The notes beneath the pieces were generated by a model. The model saw only the letters and a program-made list of their open reading frames with translations. It did no database searches and had not been told where the DNA came from. A stretch of DNA of 64,000 nt from Globisporangium splendens (taxonomy: Eukaryota > Oomycota > Peronosporomycetes > Pythiales > Pythiaceae): contig VFIW01000021.1 in the NCBI GenBank assembly GCA_006386115.1, forward strand, positions 521,498 through 585,497, read 5' to 3'. This document shows positions 53,616-64,000 of the stretch, piece by piece; the stretch's first letter is position 1; each line of letters begins with the position of its first letter. Position numbers and translations under genes: made by a program.

Positions 53616-55943
53616 TCAACTCAAGTACGAGTTCCGAGCCCAATCGGGAGCTCCAAGTGACGCCACTTTTGCCTGAAACTCGTCGTCATTCAGTCGCTCG
53701 TTGATGTCCGTCACGAACTCGTAGCTCGAGAATACGGGACCGCTATACATCACACTGTCCACGACGAAGAAGCCAAAGTGCACGTCGCCGACACCGAGAT
53801 GCAGGATTCCTCCAGGATCGCTGTGCTCCACGGATGGCACGTCAGTATGCACATCGACGACAAGCACGTCTCGTTTGCCAGAGTCTTCGCGGTTGGTGTA
53901 GAACAGCCTCGGGTACCAGCCCAGGTACCTGGATCCACCGCTGCCAAAGCGCTCTTCCATGACGGTCTTGACGAAATCCGTCTGCTCCTCGTTCAGGGGC
54001 TGCTTTTGGACTTGGCAGTCGGCGATTTCCTTGAGCGTTTGCAGCGTCGCTGCGAAATCCGAGAAGAAATGGAAGCCGTTGTACTTAATGTCAGAATCCT
54101 CTGAGGGCGTCGCCAGGTTTTGAACGATCTGAGCCATGCGAGTTGCTAATTGCTGCATATTGGCGAAGAATTGCGGATACGGATCCACGAAACCAGCGGC
54201 GTATTCGCATCTGGTACCCATCGTGTAACTCTGCTTCGCGTACAGGACCGAATCGTGGCGAAGCTGTGTGAACGACGCGAGTTGCGTATTCATTTGGCGC
54301 AATTGCCACTCGTGGGAGTGAAACGCCGTCGCAGCGCTCGCTGTTCGCGCGGAAAGTGCTCGCAATGCTCGAATCCACAACGTGCTAATGCCATCATCCT
54401 TCGAAGTGTCCGCTGCAAACACGTCATCGATGGTTGCACGAAGCGCAAGAAGATTGGACGCATAAGGAACTCCATCACGGAGTGGCATAAACGCTGTAGA
54501 TTCTGCCGTGCTGTCCATTCGCTGAGCAGCCACCGACCCTGCTGCATCGTTCCCAAGTAGCGAAAAAGCAACGTCAACAGCGCTCGGTAGTCGGCGCACC
54601 ACCTTGGTTTGCTTGTGGATAACTTGATCGTACACGAGCCGTGAAAAGATGAACGAGCTCCACACAAAACGCTGACCAAAAAGCGAAAACGACGTCGGGA
54701 GCACCGTTGGAGAGGTGTCTGCCGCAGAGCTCGTCTCGATGTGCGGGTGGCCACTGATGAGCTGCGTGCCCCAACCGCTGGCGATGACTTTCTGCTGAAG
54801 CTCGAGTAGAATCGATGAAGAACTCTCAGACCCCACGAACCTTTCAAAGACGCTTGCACCGCTCGTTAATAACGTATCAAGCTGCATGGGCGTGAGCGAA
54901 TCAGCACCAACGTCGCTGTCGCCGACCAGACTTGTAATGAGCACGTCCAATACCGAGAGTGGCTGCATCTGATCCGATACACGCAGCAAATGAACAAGCA
55001 CCACCGCGCATTGTAGCTGGTACAAATCAACTTGAGTGTCCTCTCCTCCAGCGACTCGAAAATCGATCGTGCCGAGCCACGTCATCGCCCGGAAGTACTT
55101 CATGAGCTCTTCTGTCTTTGTGTAATGGCCGCGTGGCTTGAACAGCGAGAAATCCACCTCTCGCTCGGCTCCAAACAGGACAACACATTGCATTTCCTGG
55201 CTCTCAATGTGATTCAAGAGTGACGACACACGTGAACTATTCGCAACGAGGCCACTTGATTCTTCTCCCCCAGTCAACAGACTCACTCCAATTGTGAGGA
55301 ACAAATCGACGTCCAGTAGAATCCGCTTGGCATTCGTAGATGTTTCGTCTGACACACCGATCCCGTGGAACATTTCGTGGCACTTTGCCTGCATCGCAGA
55401 TACCATTTGCTGGAGTTTTGGCATGCACTCCACTTGCTCAATGTCCACGAGTGCGGCATCAAAGCTACGATGCCACGCATGCAGAATCGAGTCCGTCGTG
55501 ATGTACACAGGCATATCATCGGTGTACAGCTGGTAGTAGACTTCGGCAAAGCTCTCAGCAGACATACGCTGCGACACGACAAACCCATTCTGCGCCAATC
55601 GTTGCATCTCTGGATCCTTCAGCCGAAAGTCAAACTGTCGCTCTTTCTTCAGTTCATGGTGCTGTGGTGAGTCCAACAAATTCTGTACATACTTCTCTCC
55701 ATGTACATCCTTCGCATTTTGACGCACTTGTTCTCTTTGCGCATTGATTTCCGAAGGGCTCGCCGCAAAATCGCTGTAGAACATGCACGCGTTGAGTTCG
55801 TTCGCCGCTTCTGATGGCGTTGACGACGCAGACGGACGGGGAGGGTAGCGGCTGAGCAGCTCTTCGGCAGGGAGATCGGCGCCAACAATGCGCAGGTGGC
55901 GCTGGTACTGCGCTTGGATGGCTTCGGCTGGTGACGCGCTCAT
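53616..55943 (-). CDS. DUF3160-family protein
   Basis: 775 residues from the ATG at 55943 (MSASPAEAIQAQYQRHLRI); the frame is open a little further upstream without an ATG. The characteristic core is near residues 140-200: RLAQNGFVVSQRM, FAEVYYQLYTDDMPVYITTDSILHAWHRSFDAAL, as in DUF3160 (PF11369) proteins of bacteria and some eukaryotes. The C-terminal part has VLVVDVHTDVPS and HFGFFVVDSVMYSGPVFSSYEF, also typical. The biochemical role of this family is not established. No signal peptide or membrane helix is seen. The gene is intronless, and its 3' end faces the end of the phosphatase array. Confidence 0.75.
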   Translation of the reverse strand: MSASPAEAIQAQYQRHLRIVGADLPAEELLSRYPPRPSASSTPSEAANELNACMFYSDFAASPSEINAQREQVRQNAKDVHGEKYVQNLLDSPQHHELKKERQFDFRLKDPEMQRLAQNGFVVSQRMSAESFAEVYYQLYTDDMPVYITTDSILHAWHRSFDAALVDIEQVECMPKLQQMVSAMQAKCHEMFHGIGVSDETSTNAKRILLDVDLFLTIGVSLLTGGEESSGLVANSSRVSSLLNHIESQEMQCVVLFGAEREVDFSLFKPRGHYTKTEELMKYFRAMTWLGTIDFRVAGGEDTQVDLYQLQCAVVLVHLLRVSDQMQPLSVLDVLITSLVGDSDVGADSLTPMQLDTLLTSGASVFERFVGSESSSSILLELQQKVIASGWGTQLISGHPHIETSSAADTSPTVLPTSFSLFGQRFVWSSFIFSRLVYDQVIHKQTKVVRRLPSAVDVAFSLLGNDAAGSVAAQRMDSTAESTAFMPLRDGVPYASNLLALRATIDDVFAADTSKDDGISTLWIRALRALSARTASAATAFHSHEWQLRQMNTQLASFTQLRHDSVLYAKQSYTMGTRCEYAAGFVDPYPQFFANMQQLATRMAQIVQNLATPSEDSDIKYNGFHFFSDFAATLQTLKEIADCQVQKQPLNEEQTDFVKTVMEERFGSGGSRYLGWYPRLFYTNREDSGKRDVLVVDVHTDVPSVEHSDPGGILHLGVGDVHFGFFVVDSVMYSGPVFSSYEFVTDINERLNDDEFQAKVASLGAPDWARNSYLS

Positions 55944-56489
55944 GGATCGCTCGTTCGTGTCGCTGCTCGGCTGCTGGGCTAGTGGCAGATTGCAAAATGG
56001 CACTTGAAAATGATACGAGCTTCTCGTTTGGAGCAAGAATGTTGGTCGATCGACAGAAGATCCTATGGAATCAGATTGGGGGTTGTGAAAACCAATCTCT
56101 TACCGGTTATATACTGTTAGACAGGTTGAGTGACACAATCAGCACAAGTCACACATGGAATCGAGATGGCAGAATACTCTGTTTGATAGGATTGAAACGT
56201 ACTGAATTTCGAGAAGATGAGGAATGATTGATGGGAATGATGGGCATGAGCACATTGGTGTAACACTCGGTGGAAATGCGCTGGCTGTGCCTGATTGGCG
56301 CTCTCGACGTTTCTTTTCTTCTGCTTTACATATTGATTGTTGTGTCTGTGGCTTAAATCTCCTCAACGCGACCCGTGTATCCTTCGAAAATGTCGCGCTT
56401 CTCGTCAGGACGCGCTTGAGAAACCGAGTCGAACATGAGGCAGGCAAGCATAACGAGGTCAGCTTTGTAGATTCATCAACACTATTTCA

Positions 56490-57712
56490 TCATATCAACG
56501 TGCCTTTGGATCGCGGGTCTTTTGACGGGTGGAAGGAGTAATGAGGCGGGTTGGGTGGTGGCGTCGGACGACGTGAACGCGCTGGCGGTTCTGCTGGCGG
56601 GTGCGACGGCATGCTCTCGAATTCGCGTTCGAATTGGTCGAAAATGCTGTTGTCACCTCCACCGAAAAAGCTACCGCCGCCAAAGATACCTACAATATTC
56701 ATAGCAATCAGTCGCAGCACAAAGTGTGAGAATACATCATAGCTGATAAGAGAGAGTCTAAACCTTGTTACCTTCGAATGGACGTAGCATTTCTTGTCGA
56801 AAGAAATCGAATGGACTCATTTGAGCTTCAAAGTCATCGTCTCTGAAATAGAAAAATGAACGTCGCAGAGGGAAATCAATGACAAGAGCGTTGGACAGCA
56901 CGTAAACATACTAGCAAGCGATGCATCTTGGCAGCCATACCGTTGGAAGGGATTAAAGAATGTCCCAAAGCCAGAATCGTCCCTATGGATGCGCAGTGCG
57001 AACAGATTTAGGTGTCAGCGCGATTGACATTGCAAAAATGGATCTCGCATGCAAAACCACAACATACCCTCCTTTCGGATCCATTCGCTCGCGATTAAAG
57101 AAATCGCCTGCGGAAAGCTCGCCGCCGTGCTCGTCCTCGGTGATTTCCTTTCGATTCGAGATGAGCTCCTGTTGCAACAACACCAGCGTCATGCGCGATG
57201 TAAAAATACAAGTAGGCGCTCGTTAGATATGCAATAGCGACCGCTTCCACGCGACCACATGCATCAGGAAAGTCCAGTCGATGCATTTTCTTACTTTGCT
57301 CTGTCCTGGACACTGTCGGAAGATCTTTTTGATGATCTCGCACTTGCTGTCGCCGTTAATCGACCGGCACGATTGTGACAGCGCTGTCGAATAGAAGCAT
57401 CCTACAATTACGAACAACCACACAGCAAATACACAGCAACAGCATTAGCGCGATTGAAGCAATCTTACGCATACTCATTACGTTTTTCTGCTAGTGCAAA
57501 GCGATCCAAGCTCATTGGCGCAATGCGCAGAAGACATTGCACAGTTGAGGACAAACGCGCTTTGCGGCCACTCGCGTCGATCGCGCGCAGTGTACAGATG
57601 GGCACAGCCTCAGGCTCCTCCTAAGCAACCCGCCAGCTGCTGCATTAGCATACCTGGGTTCTCCTCGCGATCGCGCTCGATCAGCTGCTGCTCTTCGTCG
57701 CTCAGAGACGCC
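56490..57712 (-). CDS. Unrecognised multi-exon gene
   Basis: Likely exons on the minus strand: 57706 downward (ATG at about 57712; MASLSDEEQQLIERDREENP, donor GTATGC), about 57393-57300 (CRSINGDSKCEIIKKIFRQCPGQSK), about 57170-57080 (ELISNRKEITEDEHGGELSAGDFFNRERMDPK), about 56840-56773 (DDDFEAQMSPFDFFRQEMLRPFEG), and about 56700-56490 (IFGGGSFFGGGDNSIFDQFEREFESM and a Pro-rich end). Each block is flanked by GT/AG signals and reads like an acidic, largely helical protein, but exact joins are not certain. The family is not recognised. A Cys pair and the RQCPGQ segment could suggest a mitochondrial small protein, which is a guess. Confidence 0.4.
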
Positions 57713-57995
57713 ATCGCTCACTCTCTCGAGTCTTTTCTCGTCTTCAGTGTCACGCTTTTTTCTCCAGACGATGAATATGTGGGTCACACTACATCAACCA
57801 TGCTTCAAGTTCCCTTTTATCTCGAAACAAATCAGACAATTAATTGTTTCCTGTTTGGAGTTGCTGAAATCAAGTTCGGATCAATATTTGCCCCAAAATA
57901 GTGTGGCTCTTTCTTTTGAAACTGGGACCAGCAAACGTCACTTCAACACCGAGAATGCGGATCGTGTGCCGTTGGTTCCTGGCACCGTGGACCAT

Positions 57996-60900
57996 GGCGA
58001 ACCCCCCACAGCATGGACGTCGCCAAGGTAACGACGCGCGTCGACTGAATACGCTCGCACATGCAGTAACTTGCTATCATCCACTCGTTAACACTTGCTC
58101 GCGCTGGCCCTTGATTACCGCGCAGGAGTTCAGCGCACCCACAAGAGCTGGGTCTTTGCATCCTCTCCAAGTCTCACTGCACGCTTAAAAGCCTTCGCAT
58201 CGTGGTCGAAGAGCACTTCCGAGCACCTTCAAAGAGTACGTGCAAAAGGTTTCGAGTTTGGCTCCATCATGCAGTTGTGTTTTAGTGTGCTTGCGTCACC
58301 TTCTGCTCACGTTTGCCTCCCCTTTTCTGTATCAGTTGAGATCTCCTACGCTACCACTGCTGTTTCGTGCAACTCCAGGAAGGACGGCAATCGTCGACTT
58401 GATCCAGTGTCTCGGTACTTTAGCGCACAGTTTGTGCAATTGAGGTGTGGAAACTCCGAATGGTTTATTAGTTACGCTCGTGCGAACGATCCGTTGCGAA
58501 TCTAATTGCGTTCCATCGCGCTAGCGCTATGATTGACTGGCCAATCTCGACGCTCTGCAACTATCGCGAGATTCACTTTGATCTTCCGCATTGCGCGTTC
58601 CTCAAGCTTTTGATCTACCAGCCTCATCCTCATGCTAATAACATCGACAACCAGATGCATTTGTTGCTGTTCCTTCAGTGCTGCTGCATTGTATATGCCG
58701 CAGTCAAGCTGAATTCGTGAGGACTAAAATCGATGTTTGTGTAGGTCTCAATTCAGGAAATTGAGCTTCTTGGAGTGATTCAGCCCATCGACGTGGACAT
58801 GTATCAAATGTTGCTGCCAAGTGGTGATTCATTAGATCGTGGTGAATGCAACTCCAAGTCCGAGACTTCGATGCCTGGTGATTGTGACGACAAGGAGCTG
58901 CATTTGGCATTGCTCAAAGCTGGTGTGGCACTGGAAATTGTGAAGAAGGTAGTGGTGCTTCCTTCCGACGAAGCAGAGTCATTGCTGTCTGAAGGCTCTC
59001 GCCGCGAAGAGCAACATTTCGAGGTTGCGGCGGAGAGTGAGTCAAGCAACTCAGGGCATCGGATAACTGCAACTGAATCCGATCCTCTTCACTCTCCAGT
59101 TGTCACGGAATCTCTTGGTACCTGCGAGCAATATTCTGTGTTTGATCGTGCGGTTCGCGACGAAATAGCGCGAATGATGGATGATGATGAGATATTTAAT
59201 CAAGTTATTCGTTGCAGCGAAGATGTGAAGCCGTCATCAAAGTACAGCGTGCTCCAATTGCCCTCCGACATGGCGTTCAGAGCTGGTCTACTCCCGAAAA
59301 TCGAAGTCGAGGATCGAGGCAACCTGATTTAGGTCATCATGTACACGTTCGGAAGCTTCTTTACGGAGTACTTTTGTGCGATTCGTCCGAGGTTCGCGTA
59401 CTTTGCATCGCGATCGCAGAGAGGTTTCTTCCGATTCTCAAAGAAGCCGTGGGTGATGTGGTGGTTTATGAAGGCTCGCTTGCGCTGCTGAGGGTAAGTT
59501 TCCAGGACTCGGATCTAGGCGTTTTCCAAGCCTGTCTTCATCTGGCGCAAACGCTTTTCCAGCAATCGCCACCGAAAACGAGTCTTCCGCCAGCAAGTTC
59601 GCCTTTCGATAGCACCCTTGGAATTGTTGACCAGTTACCGGAAAGCTACGTCAAGTACGGGCTGCGCCTTATCATGGAAGTTATCCTAGCAAACTCGTGT
59701 TGCTGGACGAGAGAACACCATATCGTCACCCTGCACGCTCAATCCAAGGCATCGACTTCCAGGAAGAAAAGGATCAACATGGATTTCCTGCGATTTGTTC
59801 GCTTGCTGATATCCCAAGAAACCATTCGCTACAGTTTTTATCAAGTGCTGCTTCCAGTTGAGCATATTTCAAGTGGCGACCAAATTGCCGAAGGTGGCTC
59901 GGAGCAGAGCATCCATCTTGTCGAAACATCAAATCGCCTACGTTTGTTCCGATTGCTTTTGCAGCGGCAGAAAGCAGGTCACATCGCCATCCCTGGAGGT
60001 ATTCTGAAGCAGATTGACCGCTTCTGTGAAGCACATAGCTATCACGACACACCGGCAGGTACTGCTGCATCGTCTTCTTCAGTTTGGCGACTGGCAGCAG
60101 ACTGTTTGCAGTTACTTCATGCAAACACAGCGTCTCGACCCAAGCCGTTCAATTTCAGACAACTGAACAGAATCCACACTCAAGTCGACGAACTGGAGAT
60201 GGCAGGTAAGACCGAAAGCTTTCTTTCAGTGCACTTCTCGCAAATGTCCTCAGTCTATTTTGTGACGGCAGGTCCAACAGCGCATGAACCGCATTTCGTT
60301 CAATTTTCGATTCCACCTGAACAGCAAGCGCTTCTTCAAGACCAGACACGACGATATTTTCACTTGAGACCACGACCGAGAGCATTATATCAGCACTCGT
60401 TTTCTCACGATAATCTTGAAGGTCAGTCCAAGCTCTTCCAGAAAGGGAACATCGTATTTCGAGGTGAGATGGAAGTACGATATCCCGGTGATTTGGTCGC
60501 ATTCCACGAACTTGTAGCGCAAAACACGCAGCCATACGCTTTCGACCTCGACAGCAAGAAGCAGGCGTCTGCAGAAGCGACGCGCAGCGAACAACTCACC
60601 ATAAAGGAGATATCAACACCTTTCGCGACATTCAAGGGCACGGTGGAGGCTCGAGCACCGACAGCACAGCCAGTTTCAACGATTGCACGGCGTGTCAGCG
60701 CTCGCGTGGCCGCGGCACATCAACCTGCTTCGTCGAACTCGCTCAGCCGGAGTGGTTCACCTAACGCTTCTGCAGTCTTGAAAGCCACTGCGCCAGATCC
60801 AATTGTTATCAGCCCCAGTTCCGATCCACCGAATGTTCCCGATCCGCAGAAGAAAATCAGAAGCAGCAATAGTACTCGAAGAATTTCAAGCGTAGCACCA

Positions 60901-61077
60901 GGTTCATCCTCTCACCGTTCGGCTGCTGTAGGTGACATGCTGCCATCTCAGCCAGTTACTTCAATGGTCGTCCCTGTTCAGCCACTTCAGACTCAGCATC
61001 CAAAAACAGCACTAGCAGGAGGCAAGCAGCGTTCATTGAAGGAGGCCGACGCGAACGGCGGGTGCACCTTACAGTGA
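57996..61077 (+). CDS. Large HEAT-like protein, multi-exon, family not recognised
   Basis: The 3' exon reads continuously from about 59335 (after a TTTAG acceptor) to the stop at 61077. Preceding coding blocks are likely at about 58760-59300 (EIELLGVIQPIDVDMYQM, KAGVALEIVKKVVVLPS) and 58330-58430 (LLFRATPGRTAIVDLIQCLGTLAHSL), with a possible first ATG at 57996. Helical repeats (SSEVRVLCIAIAERFLPIL, SLALLRVSFQDSDLGVFQACLHLAQTLFQ) suggest a HEAT/ARM solenoid. The middle has a beta-rich part (FVQFSIPPEQQALL, FRGEMEVRYPGDLVAFHELVAQ), and the last 150 residues are Ser/Pro-rich and disordered. It converges on the CEP104-like gene with only 27 bases between stops. Function unknown. Confidence 0.5.
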
Positions 61078-61104
61078 CAGCTGGGGAAGCATTCCTGCTA
61101 TTCA

Positions 61105-63420
61105 CTACGTGTTGGTCTCATCTCTCGCTCGAAAGAGATCTCGATCCATCTCTTGCGTCTCCAGAGGCAATTTCACCAGATAGCTCTGCATGATATCCGA
61201 TCCAACTTCAGCGTACATGGCCAGAGTCAATTGCTTGGCGGTCTCTCGAACGTGTGGGTTCGCGTGAAATTCAGCATCACTCCGCAGCAAGAAGCGGAAT
61301 ATCCGTCGTGGTGCGATGTCGATGCTTGCGCAGCAATGGAACGACTGCAGTAGTGCCGAGATGAGCTTGAGAACTGCGTAGAGAACCTGGTCGGTGAGCT
61401 GAAATTGCTTCTTTTCGAGCTTCTTGAGGATGGGATGCAGCACAAAAGTACCTTTCGCCCGAGTCGAGTCAGCAATCTGCGGTACAAACACATTGTTTGC
61501 ATGGCCGTAGCCAGAGGCGAGGACAACGACCCATACCTGGGAATGGAGGGACAAGACAGTGGCGACTCACTTTTAAGATCGAGAAAGCTGCGTTATTTCG
61601 GATCTCTGGTTGATGCTCGTCCAGCCTTTGCAGCAGCGCGTCCAGTATCTCGACAATCTACAAACGCGATTGGCATCCACGACACACTAGCATCAGTGAA
61701 GCTCGTCAACAGCTTCAACAGATCAAGCGCGTACTCACATTGTCTTTCCACGATAAAGGCTCCTGAAGCTTGTCGAGACCACTCAGCAAAGGTGAAACAA
61801 CGAGCATGCAGCAACAAAACTTGACCGTTGGCATCCTGTAAGGTCGGCTTTACAAGGTAAAGCGCTTCCTCCATCAAAGCGTTTTGGTTCGCGTTGTCTG
61901 CGTTTCCCTTGAAGAACGCGACAAGTTCCCATATCGCGTCTTCTCTGACTTGCCAGATCTCGCTTTGTATGCTGTTCTCCAAGTCAGGAAAAACCTGGGC
62001 GATTGAAGTGTGCGGTGATTGGTGGCGCTCAAGCAAATGGTCGGGACTGCTAAGGCGTTGTTTCAGAACTACCTCGCGTTCAACTACTTTGGATCCAAGC
62101 GTGCCGAATTCCTGCAGAATGGAGTCAATTTCGTCCTGCAGTGCAACTCGGTCGTGTTCGACGATCAAGTGACTCGTATCGTTGTACGTTCGCTGCAAAA
62201 TCTCCAGTTTATTGTCCAAGTGGCGGCATTCCAGCTCCGTCGATTTCCACGCTTGCATCACGATCGCACCCTTGCTCCCTGCACTACGTGCGCGATCTAC
62301 GCGCAGTCTGGTATGCGTGGAGATCTGGAGAGGAGTTCTGTATTCTTTGAGTTCTGGGATCCAGATTTCGTAGTTGTTCAGGCTATTGCCTTCCGTGAGA
62401 TGAGAAAGATGTGACGGAGAGGACGAGTCGAGCGATCTTGCTCCGTGAATCATGCGCGACGGAGAAAGCGCGTTCGCGTATTTCGATCGTATTGGCGATA
62501 GAGAAGATGAAAACACGTGATCGAGCTGCTTGTCAGGGTTACTTTCGCTGCCATGCTCCTCAAACGATCGAGCATACCGCAGCGGAGGCAAGTCATAGCT
62601 GAGCTCGTTCAGACTGGAGATCCCTTTCGTCGCATCCCACGACGCGCTACTGCGTAGCAAAATACTACTCGGTGGCACCTGTGCGGCCACAACCGAAAGC
62701 AAACCGACTTGCTCGAACAGGTTGTGCTGATTTGCATGACACGAATGCAGCACAAGCCGTATCATCGTGATCTTCTCCTGCATGGGAAATGCAATGATCT
62801 TCAGCTCTCGTGTCGTGAAATTAGACTGTTCATTGGCCTGAAACGAGACGAACCCAAGGCGCTGGAAGCTGGCATGCGTTTCCCACTCAAGTCTCCTGTG
62901 CGCGTAGCTGGACGTGAAGATTTCGATGCGTGATGCGATCTTTGCGTAGTGCGACAGCAGATACAGCTACACAACGGAGCAATGTGCACGCACGCATGAT
63001 CAATAAACTCAAGTTCCCGCACAGCAAATACAGAATGTTCGAGCAGCTCCTACTTTCTCGATCCGCGTCGGATCCCTCGATTGACGCGAAACACGAGCTC
63101 TTGCGGGTACTCGCAAAACTTCTCCACACCCAGCCGCCATGCAAAGCCGGCAAGAAAGCGTTCTCTTCCTCGTCATCCTTCTCGTGGTCTTTCGCTTCGT
63201 TAGCTGTCGTCAGTGAGTTGGAGTAGCACTTTGTCTGCAGGTTGTGTGCTGGGAAATTACTGTCGGCACTGGAGCAAAGCACGAGATCCAAATGCGCAGC
63301 AACCTTCTCTACTTCATCATACAGATGGCGGCTACCAGCATGAGCTATCTCCATGAACAAGTAGCGCTCGATCTCTGTTCCCTCTTTCTCGTCGCGCGAC
63401 CCTTGTGTCACCAACTGCAC
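61105..63420 (-). CDS. CEP104-like centrosome/cilium-tip protein
   Basis: Minus-strand exons include about 63420-63054, 62966 down to 61739, 61657-61571 and 61476-61105. The N-terminal jelly-roll reads KFCEYPQELVFRV, then LYLLSHYAKIASRIEIF, FQRLGFVSFQANEQSNF, TTRELKIIAFP and NQHNLFEQVGLL, matching CEP104 closely. Next come a disordered linker, a coiled coil (LEILQRTYNDTSHL...LQDEIDSILQEFG) and a TOG-type HEAT array (SIQSEIWQVREDAIWELVAF, VSPLLSGLDKLQEPLSW, IVEILDALLQRLDEHQPEI). The C-terminal zinc-finger region of animal CEP104 is not seen. Two internal frame changes (near 61815 and 63135) must be assumed. CEP104 acts at centrioles and cilium tips; a zoospore-forming organism would need it. 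Exon ends are approximate. Confidence 0.72.
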
Positions 63421-63429
63421 AAAATGTCA

Positions 63430-63617
63430 ACTTTGGTCCTTGTCGAAACCAAAACAGCTCCATAAGCAGTCAAAGCTCCTTCAAGAAGCCAAAGTAGCAT
63501 GTTACTGTCCAAATGAAAAAAGAAAACAAACTGCAGCATGAATCAACTCTACACCCCAACGTTGGGGGCTTTGCAAACTGCACGATCCTCACTCGATCCA
63601 CCAGGTGTCACTTTGAC
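63430..63617. other. Short intergenic space
   Basis: 5' flank of the CEP104-like gene and 3' flank of the kinase gene; nothing else seen. Confidence 0.5.
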
Positions 63618-64000
63618 TTACTTGACCTCGGACGCACCCGTGAGGCAGTTCATGTAAATATACGCGTCCACGCCGTGGCCTTCCATGGGCATCAGCGACA
63701 GGTCTCCGCCAAAGTACTTTGCGTGCAGCGACGCGATGCGGAGCCCGAACGAATCTAAGAAGTCAATCCCACGCGCGCGTTTCTCCAGCGCGGCAGACAC
63801 TGGGTCGTAGATGCTGGACGATGACGACGCCGCTGCTTGGCGGTACGAGAAGAGCGCGTTCGCTTGCTTGCGTGTCATGCCGCCGCCGACGTCCGAGACC
63901 TTGATGCACACGCCGTGCGAGCCTCCAGAGACCAAGATCGACACTGGCGGAGGCGTGGACGACGAGGCGTTCACACTGTTGAACACTGCGTTTTTGATGA
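63618..64000 (-). CDS. Mitochondrial PDK/BCKDK-type protein kinase, C-terminal part
   Basis: The frame is open from the right edge to a stop at 63618. It shows a GHKL ATPase fold: IKNAVFNS (N box, Asn binding Mg-ATP), VCIKVSDVGGGM (G1 box, Asp-x-Gly-Gly-Gly), and a G2-like end, IASLHAKYFGGDLSLMPMEGHGVDAYIYM. The last segment is characteristic of pyruvate dehydrogenase kinase and branched-chain ketoacid dehydrogenase kinase, which phosphorylate the E1 alpha subunit of those complexes in the mitochondrial matrix. The GFGYGLP motif of canonical PDKs is here DFLDSFGLRIA, a divergent form. Only about 127 residues are inside the window. Confidence 0.8.
   Translation of the reverse strand, partial: IKNAVFNSVNASSSTPPPVSILVSGGSHGVCIKVSDVGGGMTRKQANALFSYRQAAASSSSSIYDPVSAALEKRARGIDFLDSFGLRIASLHAKYFGGDLSLMPMEGHGVDAYIYMNCLTGASEVK

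Overview
This window looks like nuclear DNA of an oomycete. The strongest pointers are two copies of a six-cysteine elicitin-like secreted protein, a core promoter element of the oomycete initiator type just upstream of them, short GT-AG introns of about 55 to 100 bases, compact intergenic spaces, and non-LTR retrotransposon debris carrying RNase H domains. Genus and species cannot be read from the sequence. Several otherwise good genes show single-base frame breaks, so some apparent frameshifts may be assembly errors.

Layout. 1-2.1 kb holds a broken LINE (endonuclease and reverse transcriptase pieces) and a broken OTU-type cysteine protease. 2.4-9.3 kb is a cluster of five FSH-family serine hydrolase genes; the first two are the arms of a 730-bp inverted repeat, and a 5'-truncated LINE with an 18-bp target site duplication sits behind the second. 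9.6-16.8 kb carries an unrecognised multi-spanning membrane protein family: one copy is cut in two by a LINE (10.46-12.2 kb), another has an in-frame TGA. A DIRS/Ngaro-like RNase H fragment lies between them. 19.2-21.3 kb is a tail-to-tail inverted duplication of an elicitin gene.

22-42 kb is ordinary gene space: a CBM9-like secreted or anchored protein, a sodium/solute symporter, a TORTIFOLIA1/SPIRAL2-like microtubule protein, a PQBP1-like double-WW splicing protein, a small cysteine-bearing secreted candidate, a ten-exon RCHY1/PIRH2-type E3 ligase, a glutathione S-transferase, a divergent heat-shock-factor-type protein, a sphingomyelin-synthase-like enzyme, and an ankyrin protein with a doubled N-terminal domain.

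43-53.5 kb is a tandem triplication (period about 3.86 kb) of a membrane-anchored purple acid phosphatase. The middle copy is a chimera of its neighbours and has a one-base frameshift. 53.6-64 kb holds a DUF3160-type protein, an unrecognised multi-exon gene, a large HEAT-like gene, a CEP104-like centrosome/cilium-tip protein, and the C-terminus of a mitochondrial PDK/BCKDK-type kinase running off the right edge.

The genes do not form one pathway. The unifying theme is local duplication: extracellular or hydrolytic families (FSH hydrolase, elicitin, acid phosphatase, membrane protein) have expanded as inverted pairs or tandem arrays, have been homogenised by gene conversion, and have been broken up by retrotransposons.
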